Source: Pectinophora gossypiella (taxonomy: Eukaryota > Arthropoda > Insecta > Lepidoptera > Gelechiidae). From it: a stretch of 64,000 bases of DNA. This document shows positions 51,701 through 60,918 of the stretch, piece after piece; position 1 is the stretch's first letter; every line of letters starts with the position of its first letter. The notes beneath the pieces are model-generated. The model was not told where the DNA came from. It searched no databases and was given only the letters and a program-made list of their open reading frames with translations. The translations under genes and the position numbers were made by a program. Where the stretch lies: positions 3,527,001-3,591,000 of the forward strand of contig NC_065423.1 of NCBI RefSeq assembly GCF_024362695.1, given 5' to 3'.

Positions 51701-54700
51701 GGCACGGGGGTCATCTCCACTCTCTCTTAAATGACGTCCAATTTCCGCTATAAATTTTTTAGCATCGCAACAACCCGAAATAGGTATTTTAAATAGTATT
51801 TTTTTTCTCAGCTGTGGAATGATCGTCATGGAGAGAAGGATGTGATACCTTCATTGAAAGAATCTCTTGCGAGGTTGAACCTGGAATATGTAGACCTATA
51901 CCTTATTCATTGGCCTATGTCTGTTGATGTGAGTAGCCATCCCTTCTTTTTTTTTTCTTCTGGCTTCCGCGGAGCTATCCCTTTAAACACTTCTCTTGTT
52001 ACATAAACGAAAACTAGAAACTAGACACAAGTAACGCTTTACTTGATAATCAGTTTAAAAAATAGTAAAAAAATTACAGTTTTATAGTTATATAAAAAAA
52101 AAGGACAACACAATTTTTAGTGTTATCAGACTAAAATAAAATTAAGTTTGAGTTTAGTTTTGGGCAGTTTTGGCCCCATTAATAAGTTGAGTTGAATTAC
52201 TTCAATTAGAAAAGATGATGATTGATTGATGAAATCAATTCTTTTGTCTCATTAAATTCTTGTAATTACCTCTTTATTTTTTTGTAGTTATCCCATAGAA
52301 TTCTTGTAATTATTCCATTTATTCTTGTACCTAACTATACTATTAAATTCTTGTAATCCTACCTACAATGCTTCTTATAAATAAAAGTTTCCCGCTTCGG
52401 TGTAATAATGTGTATTTGATTATATTTCCAGAGCGACGGTAAAGACATGAAGTTAGACTTTGTAGAAACCTGGCGGGCGATGGAGAAGGCAGTAGACGCC
52501 GGTCTGACCAGGTCCATCGGCGTGTCCAACTTCAATGAGGAGCAGCTCACCAGGCTGCTGCAGCAGGCTAAGGTCAAACCTGTCGTCAACCAGGTTGAGG
52601 TAAATATTGGAGCATTACCTATATGTGAAACCATCTACATATTTTTACAATAATAATATATCTCTTAATTGCACACACATATTACACATTCATTTCATAC
52701 ACATACACACACATTACATTAGAATGGGCAAACTCTTATTCATTATGAAAAACATCCGTATTCTTGTTCCATAATTTTTTGAATTTGGTTAAGAAAAATA
52801 ACCTTATAATAATAATACCCACTGTAAAATTACATTTATTTTTTATTCCTAATACTTTTAGGTATTTAATATTTTTTTGATAATTCTTACGAAACAAATT
52901 TGCGAGGTGTTTATTTATGTACCTGTTAGTTAGCGGGTTAGTCTCCGGTTATGTAGATAGCAATATGACTAACTATATTCAAGACTAGATATCAGTTTAC
53001 ATAAATCTTAGGTATGTTGACTTCGTCGCAAAATAACTTATAGCTCGATTGACCACATCGTACAATGACAGTGCAAAATGCTTTTTGGACTGCCCCTTGT
53101 CTGCGCCGGGCTTAGGCTGCGTTTCCATTGACACGGAGCTCAAAAAAAAATGGAGGTCAAAAAAAGAAAGTATTACGCACCTTTGTCCACCATAAGGCCG
53201 GGTTTCCACTAACGCGGAGATAGGCGCAGATGAGCGGAGATGTGCAGGAATCGACCAATCACCGTGAGGGAGAGAGTGATAGAGCGTCTTCATTTTTACA
53301 GATAAATCCGACACTGACACAGCACAAGCTGGTAGACTTCTGCAAGCAGCAGGGCATCCAGCCGGTGGCGTACACTCCATTCGGGCTGATATCGGACGCG
53401 CGGCCCGAGTTCGCCGGCAAGGACGTCATCAAGACCGACCCCAAGCTGGGAGCGCTGGCCGACAAGTACGGGAAGACCAGGGCGCAGATCGCGCTTAAAT
53501 ACCTGGTGAGAAAATTGCCTGAATTTTGATTATATTTAATTGAGGAGCTCGGTGGCGCAGCGGTAAACGCGCTCGGTCTGCGATAGTGAAGTTAAGCAAC
53601 TTTCGCAAAGGCCGGTCATAGGATGGGTGACCACAAAAAAAAGTTTTCATCTCGAGCTCCTCCGTGCTTGGGAAGGCACGTTAAGACGTTGGTCCCGGCT
53701 GCATTAGCAGTCGTTAATAACCATCAATCCGCACTGGGCCCGCGTGATGGTTTGAGGCCCGATCTCCCTATCCATCCATAGGGAAGGCCCGTGCCCCAGC
53801 AGTGGGGACGTTAATGGGCTGTTGATGATGATGATGATTAAGAGAATGACACTTATTTATTAATTTATTTACTGTAAGAGACTGTACTTACTTGGTAAAA
53901 GCTACGCAACATACAGCCTATATATGTCCCAATGCTGGGCTCAGAAAAGGTTTAGTAGATCTACTCTGAACCGGCGTGCGTGTATGAAGCGATTGATGAA
54001 TGTCGAGGAAGCAAGAGAAGTGTGTCTCTGCTTACCCCGGTGGGAAATAGGCGTGAGTTTATGTATGTATGTATGCTGGGATCAGGCCTTCCCTCAATCA
54101 ACCAGAGCGGAGTATGGAGCATACTCCATCAGGCTGCTCCACCATTGATGGAGTTTTTATGGCTATTAGCCGGGACCAACGACTTAACGTGCCCTCCGAA
54201 GCACGGAATCATGTTACTTTTTCATACAATCAGGTGATGCAAGCCTGAAAAGTCCTTACCAAACAAAGGACAATCACAAAGTGATTTCGACAATGTCCCC
54301 ATCGGGAATCGAACCCGCCTTTACTCGAGTTTCGGGGTTCTTTTGCCTGGTAAGAGAGTTATCTACTTAAATAAAAAGAGAATTACAGTTACTTGGTAAT
54401 AGAACTCGAACTGCGTACTCGAGTTTCCAAATTCTTTTACTTTTATTATTTTTTTAATCGACGAATATGTTAGCCCTTTTTCACCTACCTGCAGCAGTGG
54501 CGTATGAAGTTCTTCTTCTTCTTATTATTATGAAGTGAAATACGGATTAGGTCACATACCTCCGAAACGCATTCCTCAGGAATTTCTCTTTTCCATTATA
54601 GACGGCGCGGCTCACCACCTATCACGTTTGTCTAACAGAAAGTTCGGTGAGGTGTGGGTACTTAGTTCATCGTTCAGGATGTACCCCATTTGGATATAGT

Positions 54701-55336
54701 CGTGAGCATGTGTTTCCCTCATTATCTCCACTATACCCATACTACTCGAACCGCAGGGGCGGCTGCCGAGTGGGCCGCTAGCCAAAAGCTGGCGAAATAC
54801 GGAGACTTAACGCGGACCCACGATTTGGTCCCTTTTGTCGTCGAGACTTCGGGTGTGTGGTGCTCGGCGGCCAAGGATTTTATTCGCGTGTTGGGTAGGC
54901 GCTCGTGGGACCGCGGTAGTGACCCCCGCGCCAGCTCGTTCCTGGTTCAACAGGTTTCCTTGGCAATAGTGCGAGGTAACGCGGCCAGTATAATGGGCAC
55001 CGTTGAACCAGGTACGAGAAGGGGCGGTATTTTAGACTGACCTGCAGTGTTTGTGTAATAATTTGAAATGTTTTAATTATTCGTAATTTTAATTTTAAGT
55101 GACAAATTGTATCTCCACTATTGACAGTTCATGTCTGTCACCAGATCCAACGCGGTATAGTGGTGATCCCGAAGACGTTTACTCCATCGCGGATGGTGGA
55201 GAACGCCGACCTGTTCCACTTTCAGCTGAGCGATGAGGAAATGGCTGTTGTGGAGAGTTACAACATCGACCACCGCTGCGTGCCCGGACTGCCATTTAAA
55301 AACATGATGAATTATCCGTTTACTGAACTTTTGTGA
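48781..55336 (+). CDS. Aldo-keto reductase (AKR2E-like), six exons
   Basis: Exons 48781-48855, 50996-51169, 51812-51928, 52432-52599, 53302-53505 and 55145-55336 are all phase 0 with GT-AG borders. They give 309 residues plus TGA, a normal AKR length. The catalytic tetrad is complete: Asp49 and Tyr54 in GYRHIDTAACYKNE, Lys83 at the end of exon 2 and His116 in YLIHWP. SIGVSNF in exon 4 and VVIPKTFTPSRM in exon 6 are the signature and the NADPH-binding motif. The enzyme should be a cytosolic NADPH-dependent carbonyl reductase. It resembles the lepidopteran AKR2E group, which includes 3-dehydroecdysone reductases, but substrate cannot be read from sequence. Every domain is intact although introns 1 and 5 are full of insertions. 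Confidence 0.93.
49111..50718 (+). CDS. Reverse transcriptase part of Jockey LINE ORF2 (5'-truncated)
   Basis: The frame is open from the truncation point to TGA, 535 codons; the first Met is at 49381. Reverse-transcriptase blocks occur in order: SYRPISLTPVLSKLWEKV, HQFGFRENHSTVEQVHRV, AAFLDVQQAFDKVWH, LAGVPQGSVLGPVLYNIF and the catalytic TFADDAAFLA. The C-terminal part continues to the zinc-poor end typical of Jockey elements. Without its own promoter and endonuclease domain it should not be mobile. It could only be expressed as part of the reductase pre-mRNA. Confidence 0.88.
   Translation, partial: GGKGEFSLWKTAKSGDKPQQSFPPIKAGTSWARTDFEKAQAFGSHLANVFTPNKSTEPDVDLDAILSQDLQLCLPVKPCSPSELARIISSMDSYKAPGFDLITPKVLKESTRKCLVFLTTLVNATLRINYFPAIWKVSQIIMIHKPGKPPNDVSSYRPISLTPVLSKLWEKVFLSRLKVYLAETDIIPSHQFGFRENHSTVEQVHRVYNTIRRSFEDKEYCSAAFLDVQQAFDKVWHKGLLCKIKTLLPHAVFPILQCYLTDRIFQVKHGDARSDFHHSLAGVPQGSVLGPVLYNIFTCDIPQCPEITVATFADDAAFLACNKNATTASSQLQKQLDETHKWLRKWRIKASAPKSHHITFSLRQGDCPAVKLGPDTLPHSSSVKYLGFHLDRRLTWKMHIKAKRDAVNNKFRSLLWLLGRQSALSLNNKLMIYTAILKPIWLYGIALWSTASKSNILSLQRVQNNILKTICAAPWFIRNSEVHQYLDMPTITEEIEKYNKRHKERLSNHPNPLATMLLEASNRVKRLKRKDVLGR
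49111..50841 (+). mobile_element. 5'-truncated Jockey-type LINE with exact 14-bp target duplication
   Basis: The element runs from 49111 to a 22-A tail ending at 50841. It is flanked by ATATTTCACATAAA at 49097-49110 and 50842-50855. It lies in intron 1 of the aldo-keto reductase in the same direction. The duplication is exact and the frame is open, so insertion is recent. Only the 3' 1.7 kb was copied, so the endonuclease part of ORF2 is missing. Confidence 0.9.
51170..51811. other. Aldo-keto reductase intron 2
   Basis: AT-rich intron. A more GC-rich stretch at 51595-51730 (from CACTCGTCAAAAAGCCCGCC) is probably a repeat fragment but has no second copy in the window. Confidence 0.35.
53543..53840 (+). 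mobile_element. CTCGGTGGCGCAGCGG SINE, copy in reductase intron 5
   Basis: Full-length from GAGGAGCTCGGTGGCGCAGC to GTTGATGATGATGATGAT. No convincing target duplication is visible. It starts 37 bp after the exon 5 donor. Confidence 0.8.
53941..54085 (+). repeat. LINE 3' tail, GTGAGTTTATGTATGTATG family
   Basis: GAAAAGGTTTAGTAGATCTA, CGGCGTGCGTGTATGAAGCG and TACCCCGGTGGGAAATAGGC followed by ATGT repeats. Confidence 0.6.
54090..54345 (-). repeat. Diverged SINE, related to 38758-39025
   Basis: On the minus strand it has a B-box-like GCGGGTTCGATTCCCG and the body words GGCACGTTAAGTCGTTGGTC and CGGCTAATAGCC. Further fragments of other SINEs follow at 54540-54710. Confidence 0.5.
54735..55109 (+). 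mobile_element. 5'-truncated LINE insertion, 375 bp, near splice acceptor
   Basis: It carries an open coding tail (residues such as LAKYGDLTRTHDLVPF, VVETSGVW and LAIVRGNAASIMG) that matches the region after the reverse transcriptase in R1-like or related LINEs. A TGA lies at 55038-55040. TATCTCCACTAT is duplicated at 54723-54734 and 55110-55121. It ends 35 bp before reductase exon 6. The coding part is GC-rich, unlike its surroundings. Confidence 0.75.
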
Positions 55337-55470
55337 GGGAAAAATTGATATTGCTAATATAGGCAGTAGCTTGTGGTTGATTAAGTACACTAAGAGTGGT
55401 ATTAAACTAATCTCAGCTTCGAGACTACTCTCAAGATCATGTCAATGTCTCATACAAAAACTGGGATTTT

Positions 55471-55673
55471 ATTTATATTTTTTCTAATTCTTAGGGTGGG
55501 CAGTAGCTTGGTTGATAAAGTACACTTAATTAAAACTAATTTCAGCTTCGAGAATTGAACAAGATTATGTCAATGTGACAGTTCTTATACAGGGACTTAA
55601 GCATGATCTTGAGGGCAGTCTCAGCTGAAATTAGTTTACTAATACCACCCTAAGAATTAGAAAAAATATAAAT
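55471..55673. mobile_element. MITE with perfect 29-bp TIRs downstream of the reductase stop
   Basis: ATTTATATTTTTTCTAATTC plus TTAGGGTGG at 55471-55499 is the exact inverse of 55645-55673. The inside contains AACTAATTTCAGCTTCGAG and a GATCTTGAGGGCAGTCTCAG stem. A second partial unit with AGCTTCGAGACTACTCTCAA lies at 55355-55445. Both fall in the probable 3' UTR. Confidence 0.7.
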
Positions 55674-56045
55674 ATGTCTTCTTAAAATAGGGGAGTGGGC
55701 TGTCTTTTTTTCTTTTCATCAACCAAACTGCAAGCATCGACTACTCAAGTGAACATTTCGAAATTCGTTGAAAAATTAAATAGTCGCAGCCATCCAAAAA
55801 AAAGTTAAGAATTTAAAAAGAAATGGCAACAGGAACGCGCGACGTTACACGCTCCTAGTACCATGCAAGTTTCAATTACCTACATACAAAAAATGCTGTT
55901 TTGCTAGAACGGGACAGAGTATTCCCCCATTAACTAAAATTACGTAAGATAAAATAATAATCCAAATTTTTTATAACTATTTTTTTTATTACTTATATCA
56001 AATAAACGTACAAAATGTGATGATGGTTGTAATATTGCTTGTTAT

Positions 56046-56051
56046 AATAAA
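56046..56051 (+). terminator. Candidate polyadenylation signal of the aldo-keto reductase
   Basis: AATAAA followed by T-rich sequence. A second AATAAA is at 56001-56006. Either would give a 3' UTR of about 0.7 kb that includes the MITE. Confidence 0.4.
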
Positions 56052-56280
56052 GTTTTATATTAATGTTATTCTTCTTTTTATATTTTCGTAATTCGCTTTC
56101 CTAGGTCCGTATTGTATTTTAACCGACTTCAATAAAGAGGAGGTTCTTAATTCGACTTTTTTACAATTTGTAATTAGTTTCGCGTCTTAAAACCACTAAA
56201 CTTGCTTTTGAAAACGTATTTTACTGTTACGATGTCATGACTTTCTATGGAAGTTGTCTATGGAAAGTAGGTATACTATA

Positions 56281-56520
56281 ACATAGAATAATGATGAATA
56301 ATATTACGTATACTACGGTAACTCCACCCCGCACTAATTCGTATTGGGCGCACCCTTCACCCCCGCTGGATCTTACTTTAGTTTTTAAAATAGCCGTAAG
56401 CCGCTAAGGAGTAAGGGAAAGAGTACTTACTGTCTGTCGCACTTACGCGTTAAGCAGCATACGTTAGATTTTTGTATGGAGTGTCCGGTTTGTCGTTATA
56501 ATTTTATTCTATGATTTCTT
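56281..56520 (+). mobile_element. GGATCTTACTTTAGTCTTAA-family MITE, intact copy
   Basis: The ends ACATAGAATAATGATG and TTTTATTCTATGATTT are inverse at CATAGAATAA. The body contains GGTAACTCCACCCCGCACTA and TGGATCTTACTTTAGTTTTT. It is used here to define the interrupted copies at 23940 and 40290. Confidence 0.62.
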
Positions 56521-59500
56521 TGCAAAGGATTTCGAAATAAAAGGTGAGTTTTAAAACTAAATATGCTTTATTTCACATCGTGTCAATACTCATTGGTCAC
56601 AAACAAGTTTACACATCGACTATGGAACCTAACTACCCCGAGCTTTCCATAATATAAAATATATGCAGTTAACAACAACCCCTCTAATAAGTTACAAATT
56701 ATTTTACACAAGCTGTCGACTCGTCCTGTCACGAGATTTTTTAATCTGGCAATTATTTATTTAATAATATATTGTACACAGGATAACACAGAAACACAAT
56801 ATGACAACACGAGGAGAGATAAAAAGGATTTTATATCAACAAGAAATCAATTTATTTGAAGTTTGTCTCCTTACTTCATTAAACTGTTTCTTTTTCACAA
56901 GATTTAATTGCTGTTAACATACATTGAGCTCTTTATAATGATATTCTTTTTGATTGGATATATGAAGAGGCATTTTCACAACAGTGGGATCTTACAAACT
57001 AGATGTCTGTTGACATGTTATGATTTGAATTAAATGTAATGTCTTACTCGTGCACAGGACATCGTTTAAAAACGTCAACATCTAGTCGACGCACAAATCA
57101 ACGCAAAATTGAGGGTATTAAAAATAATCAGCAGTAAAATTTAACTTCTAACAACATTTTATTAAACTCTTATTAATAAAATTACCTTCATTATATCACA
57201 AATAAAAGACAGAGCTCGGCGTTGGCCTAATGTTGCGATTGTAACCGGATACATAGCTTAGGATTTAGTGAACCAAATGAACTCTTTTATAGTTAAGCGT
57301 TCATTTGTCGATTCATTTCGAACTTTCTTAAAGGCTGAATTGTTTTCCCACTAAATTCGTGTTACAGTAGGTCAAGTTTTATAATGAGTGATTTGAAATG
57401 AACTGTCTTGCCGTGCTATGCAAACCGAGTACGAAAAACTGGATATCTATTTAATGTATCTATTTCAAGATACTCAAGGCCTACTTTGTTATGACATCTT
57501 TCAAGACGACACGGATCCATTTATGTGTTAGTAAAATTCACTTAACTAAAAATAATCAAATGTATGTGTATTATATTTATGTGTAATCTCAGTAACAAAA
57601 TATTTTATGAACTAAAAATGAACCTAACTGTAACATACAAAAAAATCACCAAAATCAAATTAATTTAAAAAAATCTATTTTTATTCCACAAATAAGTTAA
57701 TTAAATGCTCTTAAATTCATTCAACCTTTAAGAAACACGATAGAAATTAATTATTATACAAATACAAAAGTTTTAAATGACGAATACGCAAAGTCCTCAC
57801 ATTCTTTCTCAGTCTCAGGGGCGACTGGCAGCTGTCTCACTCACACGGCACTACCCACCCATATAACTCTCTCACCTGCCAGTCGCGATATCTATGGTGA
57901 CATAGTGTGAAACAAAACGTAACTGTACAAAATAATTATAGAACAAAAATGAAACACTATTATACAAAAAAAAACAGCATTTTATACAAAAACCAACATT
58001 GTCTTTGCGTGTCTTTCAGGGGCAGCAATCCCGCGTACGAACAACGAAATATAACGAGCGAATAGTGGAACGGCGACACTGCTCTGTGCTAACAAGCACA
58101 CACGTATGATTGAGGCACATTCGTTGTACGGAAACGACGCAAGCCATACTTAAACTCGAGTATATTTACATTATTGCATTTAAAAGCTACCTTAATAGCC
58201 TACAACGTTCCACTGTTCGCGTAACTGCTTTAATTAACCAATTGGGGCCAATAATCTAAAGGAGTCTTTAAAAAAATTGTACAGCCGTAGAAAAAAAAAG
58301 AGATATCGTACAAAATCAGCCTTCGCATTCACTATGTTTGCCTACCAACAGCTAGCGCGGCCCGCACCTCGTCACACACCACGAAAGACTAGATCCCATT
58401 TATTTCCAGTTTTCATTTCCATTACATTTCCATGTGGTCACAACTCGACGGAAAATACAATAACAAATATCATGTAACAAACATAATGTTACGTGTTATT
58501 TTGTTACAGTCAACGCTAGCTACAGACGTCTCAAATCGTTAGTAAGACGGAGATAGAAATGTATGAGAACATGAGACTATAAATTGAGATGTCTATTGCT
58601 AGCGTAATATTTTAGGCATTATACTACTTATTGGAAAATGTGTGTTATTCAGTGCCTCCTATCAACCCTGTCGGGGTTACATCGCGGTATTTTCTTATAC
58701 TTTCCGCCGAGCACAATATCGTCACTAATCAACAATCGTATTGACACGTCCTCGTGTAACATATGCATACTCGGCACATTTCCTATTGGCTTAATATTTT
58801 TTTAAATCTGCTTTTAATGTTCACTTTCTCTTTGCAAAGCACAAAACTATATTAATCCACTGACAATTGGTATAGTATCATTTTGCAGCGAGGCGGTAAT
58901 TGAGTCTATGCGATCATCTTAATTATCGTACAAAAACTCCTAAATGAGAATCGACACTGAATAAAATGTTACATAACATTTCGTTATATGTTACAGTCTG
59001 TTTTGTATATTCACAACATGACACAAATTTTAGCGTCGCGTTCCAGGCTTGTAAATGCAAATGTAGCATAATAAATAAACTGTAACATTCGAGTTATGTT
59101 ACAAAATTAACCGTAACATAGTAAGTAACATGTTATTCAGCGCGCAAAATAAATAGAAAATGATCGAAATTAAATGTCATGGAGCAACCTTGATAATGGA
59201 AAGACAGGCAACATCCAAATCGTCATTTTACAGCTAAATAACATTTTGATTTCATCGAGTAGAGTCTGGCTGACTAGGTAACATCTTGCTGGACTTAAAC
59301 TGATTAAGACTTAACCATAATAGCTCCTATGACTTGCCTATTCTTGGTTCTTTAACTGTTCAACTTTTTCTTCTTTATGGCTGCATCGTTTAGAAACGAT
59401 GATTCTGCCAACGTCAAGGTTAAAAGAACGCTAAATATGACTGAAACTAAACATATTATTATGTCATAAGTAACAAACATTACTCGTACATTTTGTGTAG

Positions 59501-59644
59501 TATATTCGAGTTTTCAGCTATATTTACAAATCAATACAGGCTGTTAGTAGCACCGTAACGATAAAAAAATATAATGTTTACTTGATTGTACTAAAAACGA
59601 TGGTAGGTGTTTTTCTTGTCGAAAACGTTCAAGATTTTGTGTTT

Positions 59645-59735
59645 TCGACGGGAAATTCCACTTGATATCAACTCAGAATAATAGTCTGAATCGGCCCCCA
59701 AAGTTTTCGTTATGGCGTCACTAACACCCTGAATG
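59645..59735 (-). repeat. Right arm of the CAGGGTGTTAGTGACATCGT MITE
   Basis: GAAATTCCACTTGATATCAA, TCAGAATAATAGTCTGAATC and GGCGTCACTAACACCCTG match the right arm at 32890-32978. Another small arm piece is at 63075-63130. Confidence 0.5.
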
Positions 59736-60639
59736 TATCCTTAGGTGTAGTCTTAACAGTTTAAGTCAGAAGTAATCGAGAATCGTCATAATAAGTCGTA
59801 CTGAACTGCTAATATATTCATCATTTATTACAGAGACACATTTGGCGTAGATACAGGAACGATCGAAGGCTTAAGTTGGATACAACTCCGTATGGATAGT
59901 GACCGGCTCATTAAGCTTTTACTTATAAACCTATGTATATTTCAACGTAGTGAAACATGTTTTTCATAAAGTTTATAAGTGAGTGGGATGTAGGGTGAAA
60001 ACGTAAACATTTAAAATAAGAACAATTCAAAAAATATCGATGAAAAGAGTTTAAATATGGACGTGTTGAATGTGTTTATATAAAAATAATACCATAAAGT
60101 GTTCCTTAAGTTAATAAGGACTAAATATAAAAAAAAAACTATTGTAAAATGTTTACGATTTCATCTACATTCTAGCGACAATAACGAAGCATAAAGGTCC
60201 AAAAATCGGCGACTTTAATTTCTGAAACTTTATTCACTTTTGTCTCTTCAACAAGCACAAATAGAGATAAAAGCTCGTCTGAATGTGAGTATGTATTAGT
60301 GAAGTTTCGAAGCAAGTTTTGCATGTTTCAGGTGAAAATTCCATACTAAATGTGAGATTAGATTAATTGAAAAAAAGAAACCAAAAAAATAGATTATCAC
60401 AGGAACATCGGAAATAAACTTGCTTTTTTATTTATGGATAGTTTATTTTTACTTTTTTTTTGTGTAGACCAAACAAAAAATGTTTTCATCTTTCTGAGAC
60501 TTCAGGAAACCAGTATTTACAATTTTGACCGGATTATTGAATCTGATGGCTGAATTGGTAATTCTTAACACAAAAATCTATCCCGTGATTGATTAAAATT
60601 AGAATTCGAAATTTAAACATTTAAAATACAATAAAAAAA

Positions 60640-60752
60640 GCCACATGGGAGCTATTGCTATTTGATATTTGTTTGAATTGCGCACTTATTTGTGCATGTC
60701 AAAATGCAATACTGTTTTTTTTTTACACTTCCATGTGTCCTTTTTATCACAC
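60640..60752. mobile_element. Hairpin MITE, GCAATATTGC family, decayed
   Basis: GGAGCTATTGCTATTTGATA and TGTCAAAATGCAATACTG with GCGCACTTATTTGTGCATG in the loop. The arms are shorter than in the cluster at 30.8-33.3 kb. Confidence 0.5.
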
Positions 60753-60918
60753 AATGATTTGCTTCTGTGACGTCAGGAAATAGAGGAAATAGATTAAACG
60801 TTCTCTTGAAACTTGCGTGATGAACTTGCTTGGAAACTCACCAGCGGAGGCTGGCAGCCAGGGGCACAGCGAGCCCCTCTCCGCGGCAGGCGCGGGGGCG
60901 GGGCGGGGGCGGGGGCGG

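Larger units (their letters stand above)
56530..60918 (-). other. Repeat-poor AT-rich block, possible long 3' UTR of the FYVE gene
   Basis: About 4.4 kb downstream of the FYVE gene stop (60919) with almost no mobile DNA: only a hairpin MITE at 60640-60752 and an arm at 59645-59735. A minus-strand AATAAA lies at 56567-56572. No open frame of note on either strand. A long 3' UTR is an inference from repeat depletion. Confidence 0.35.
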
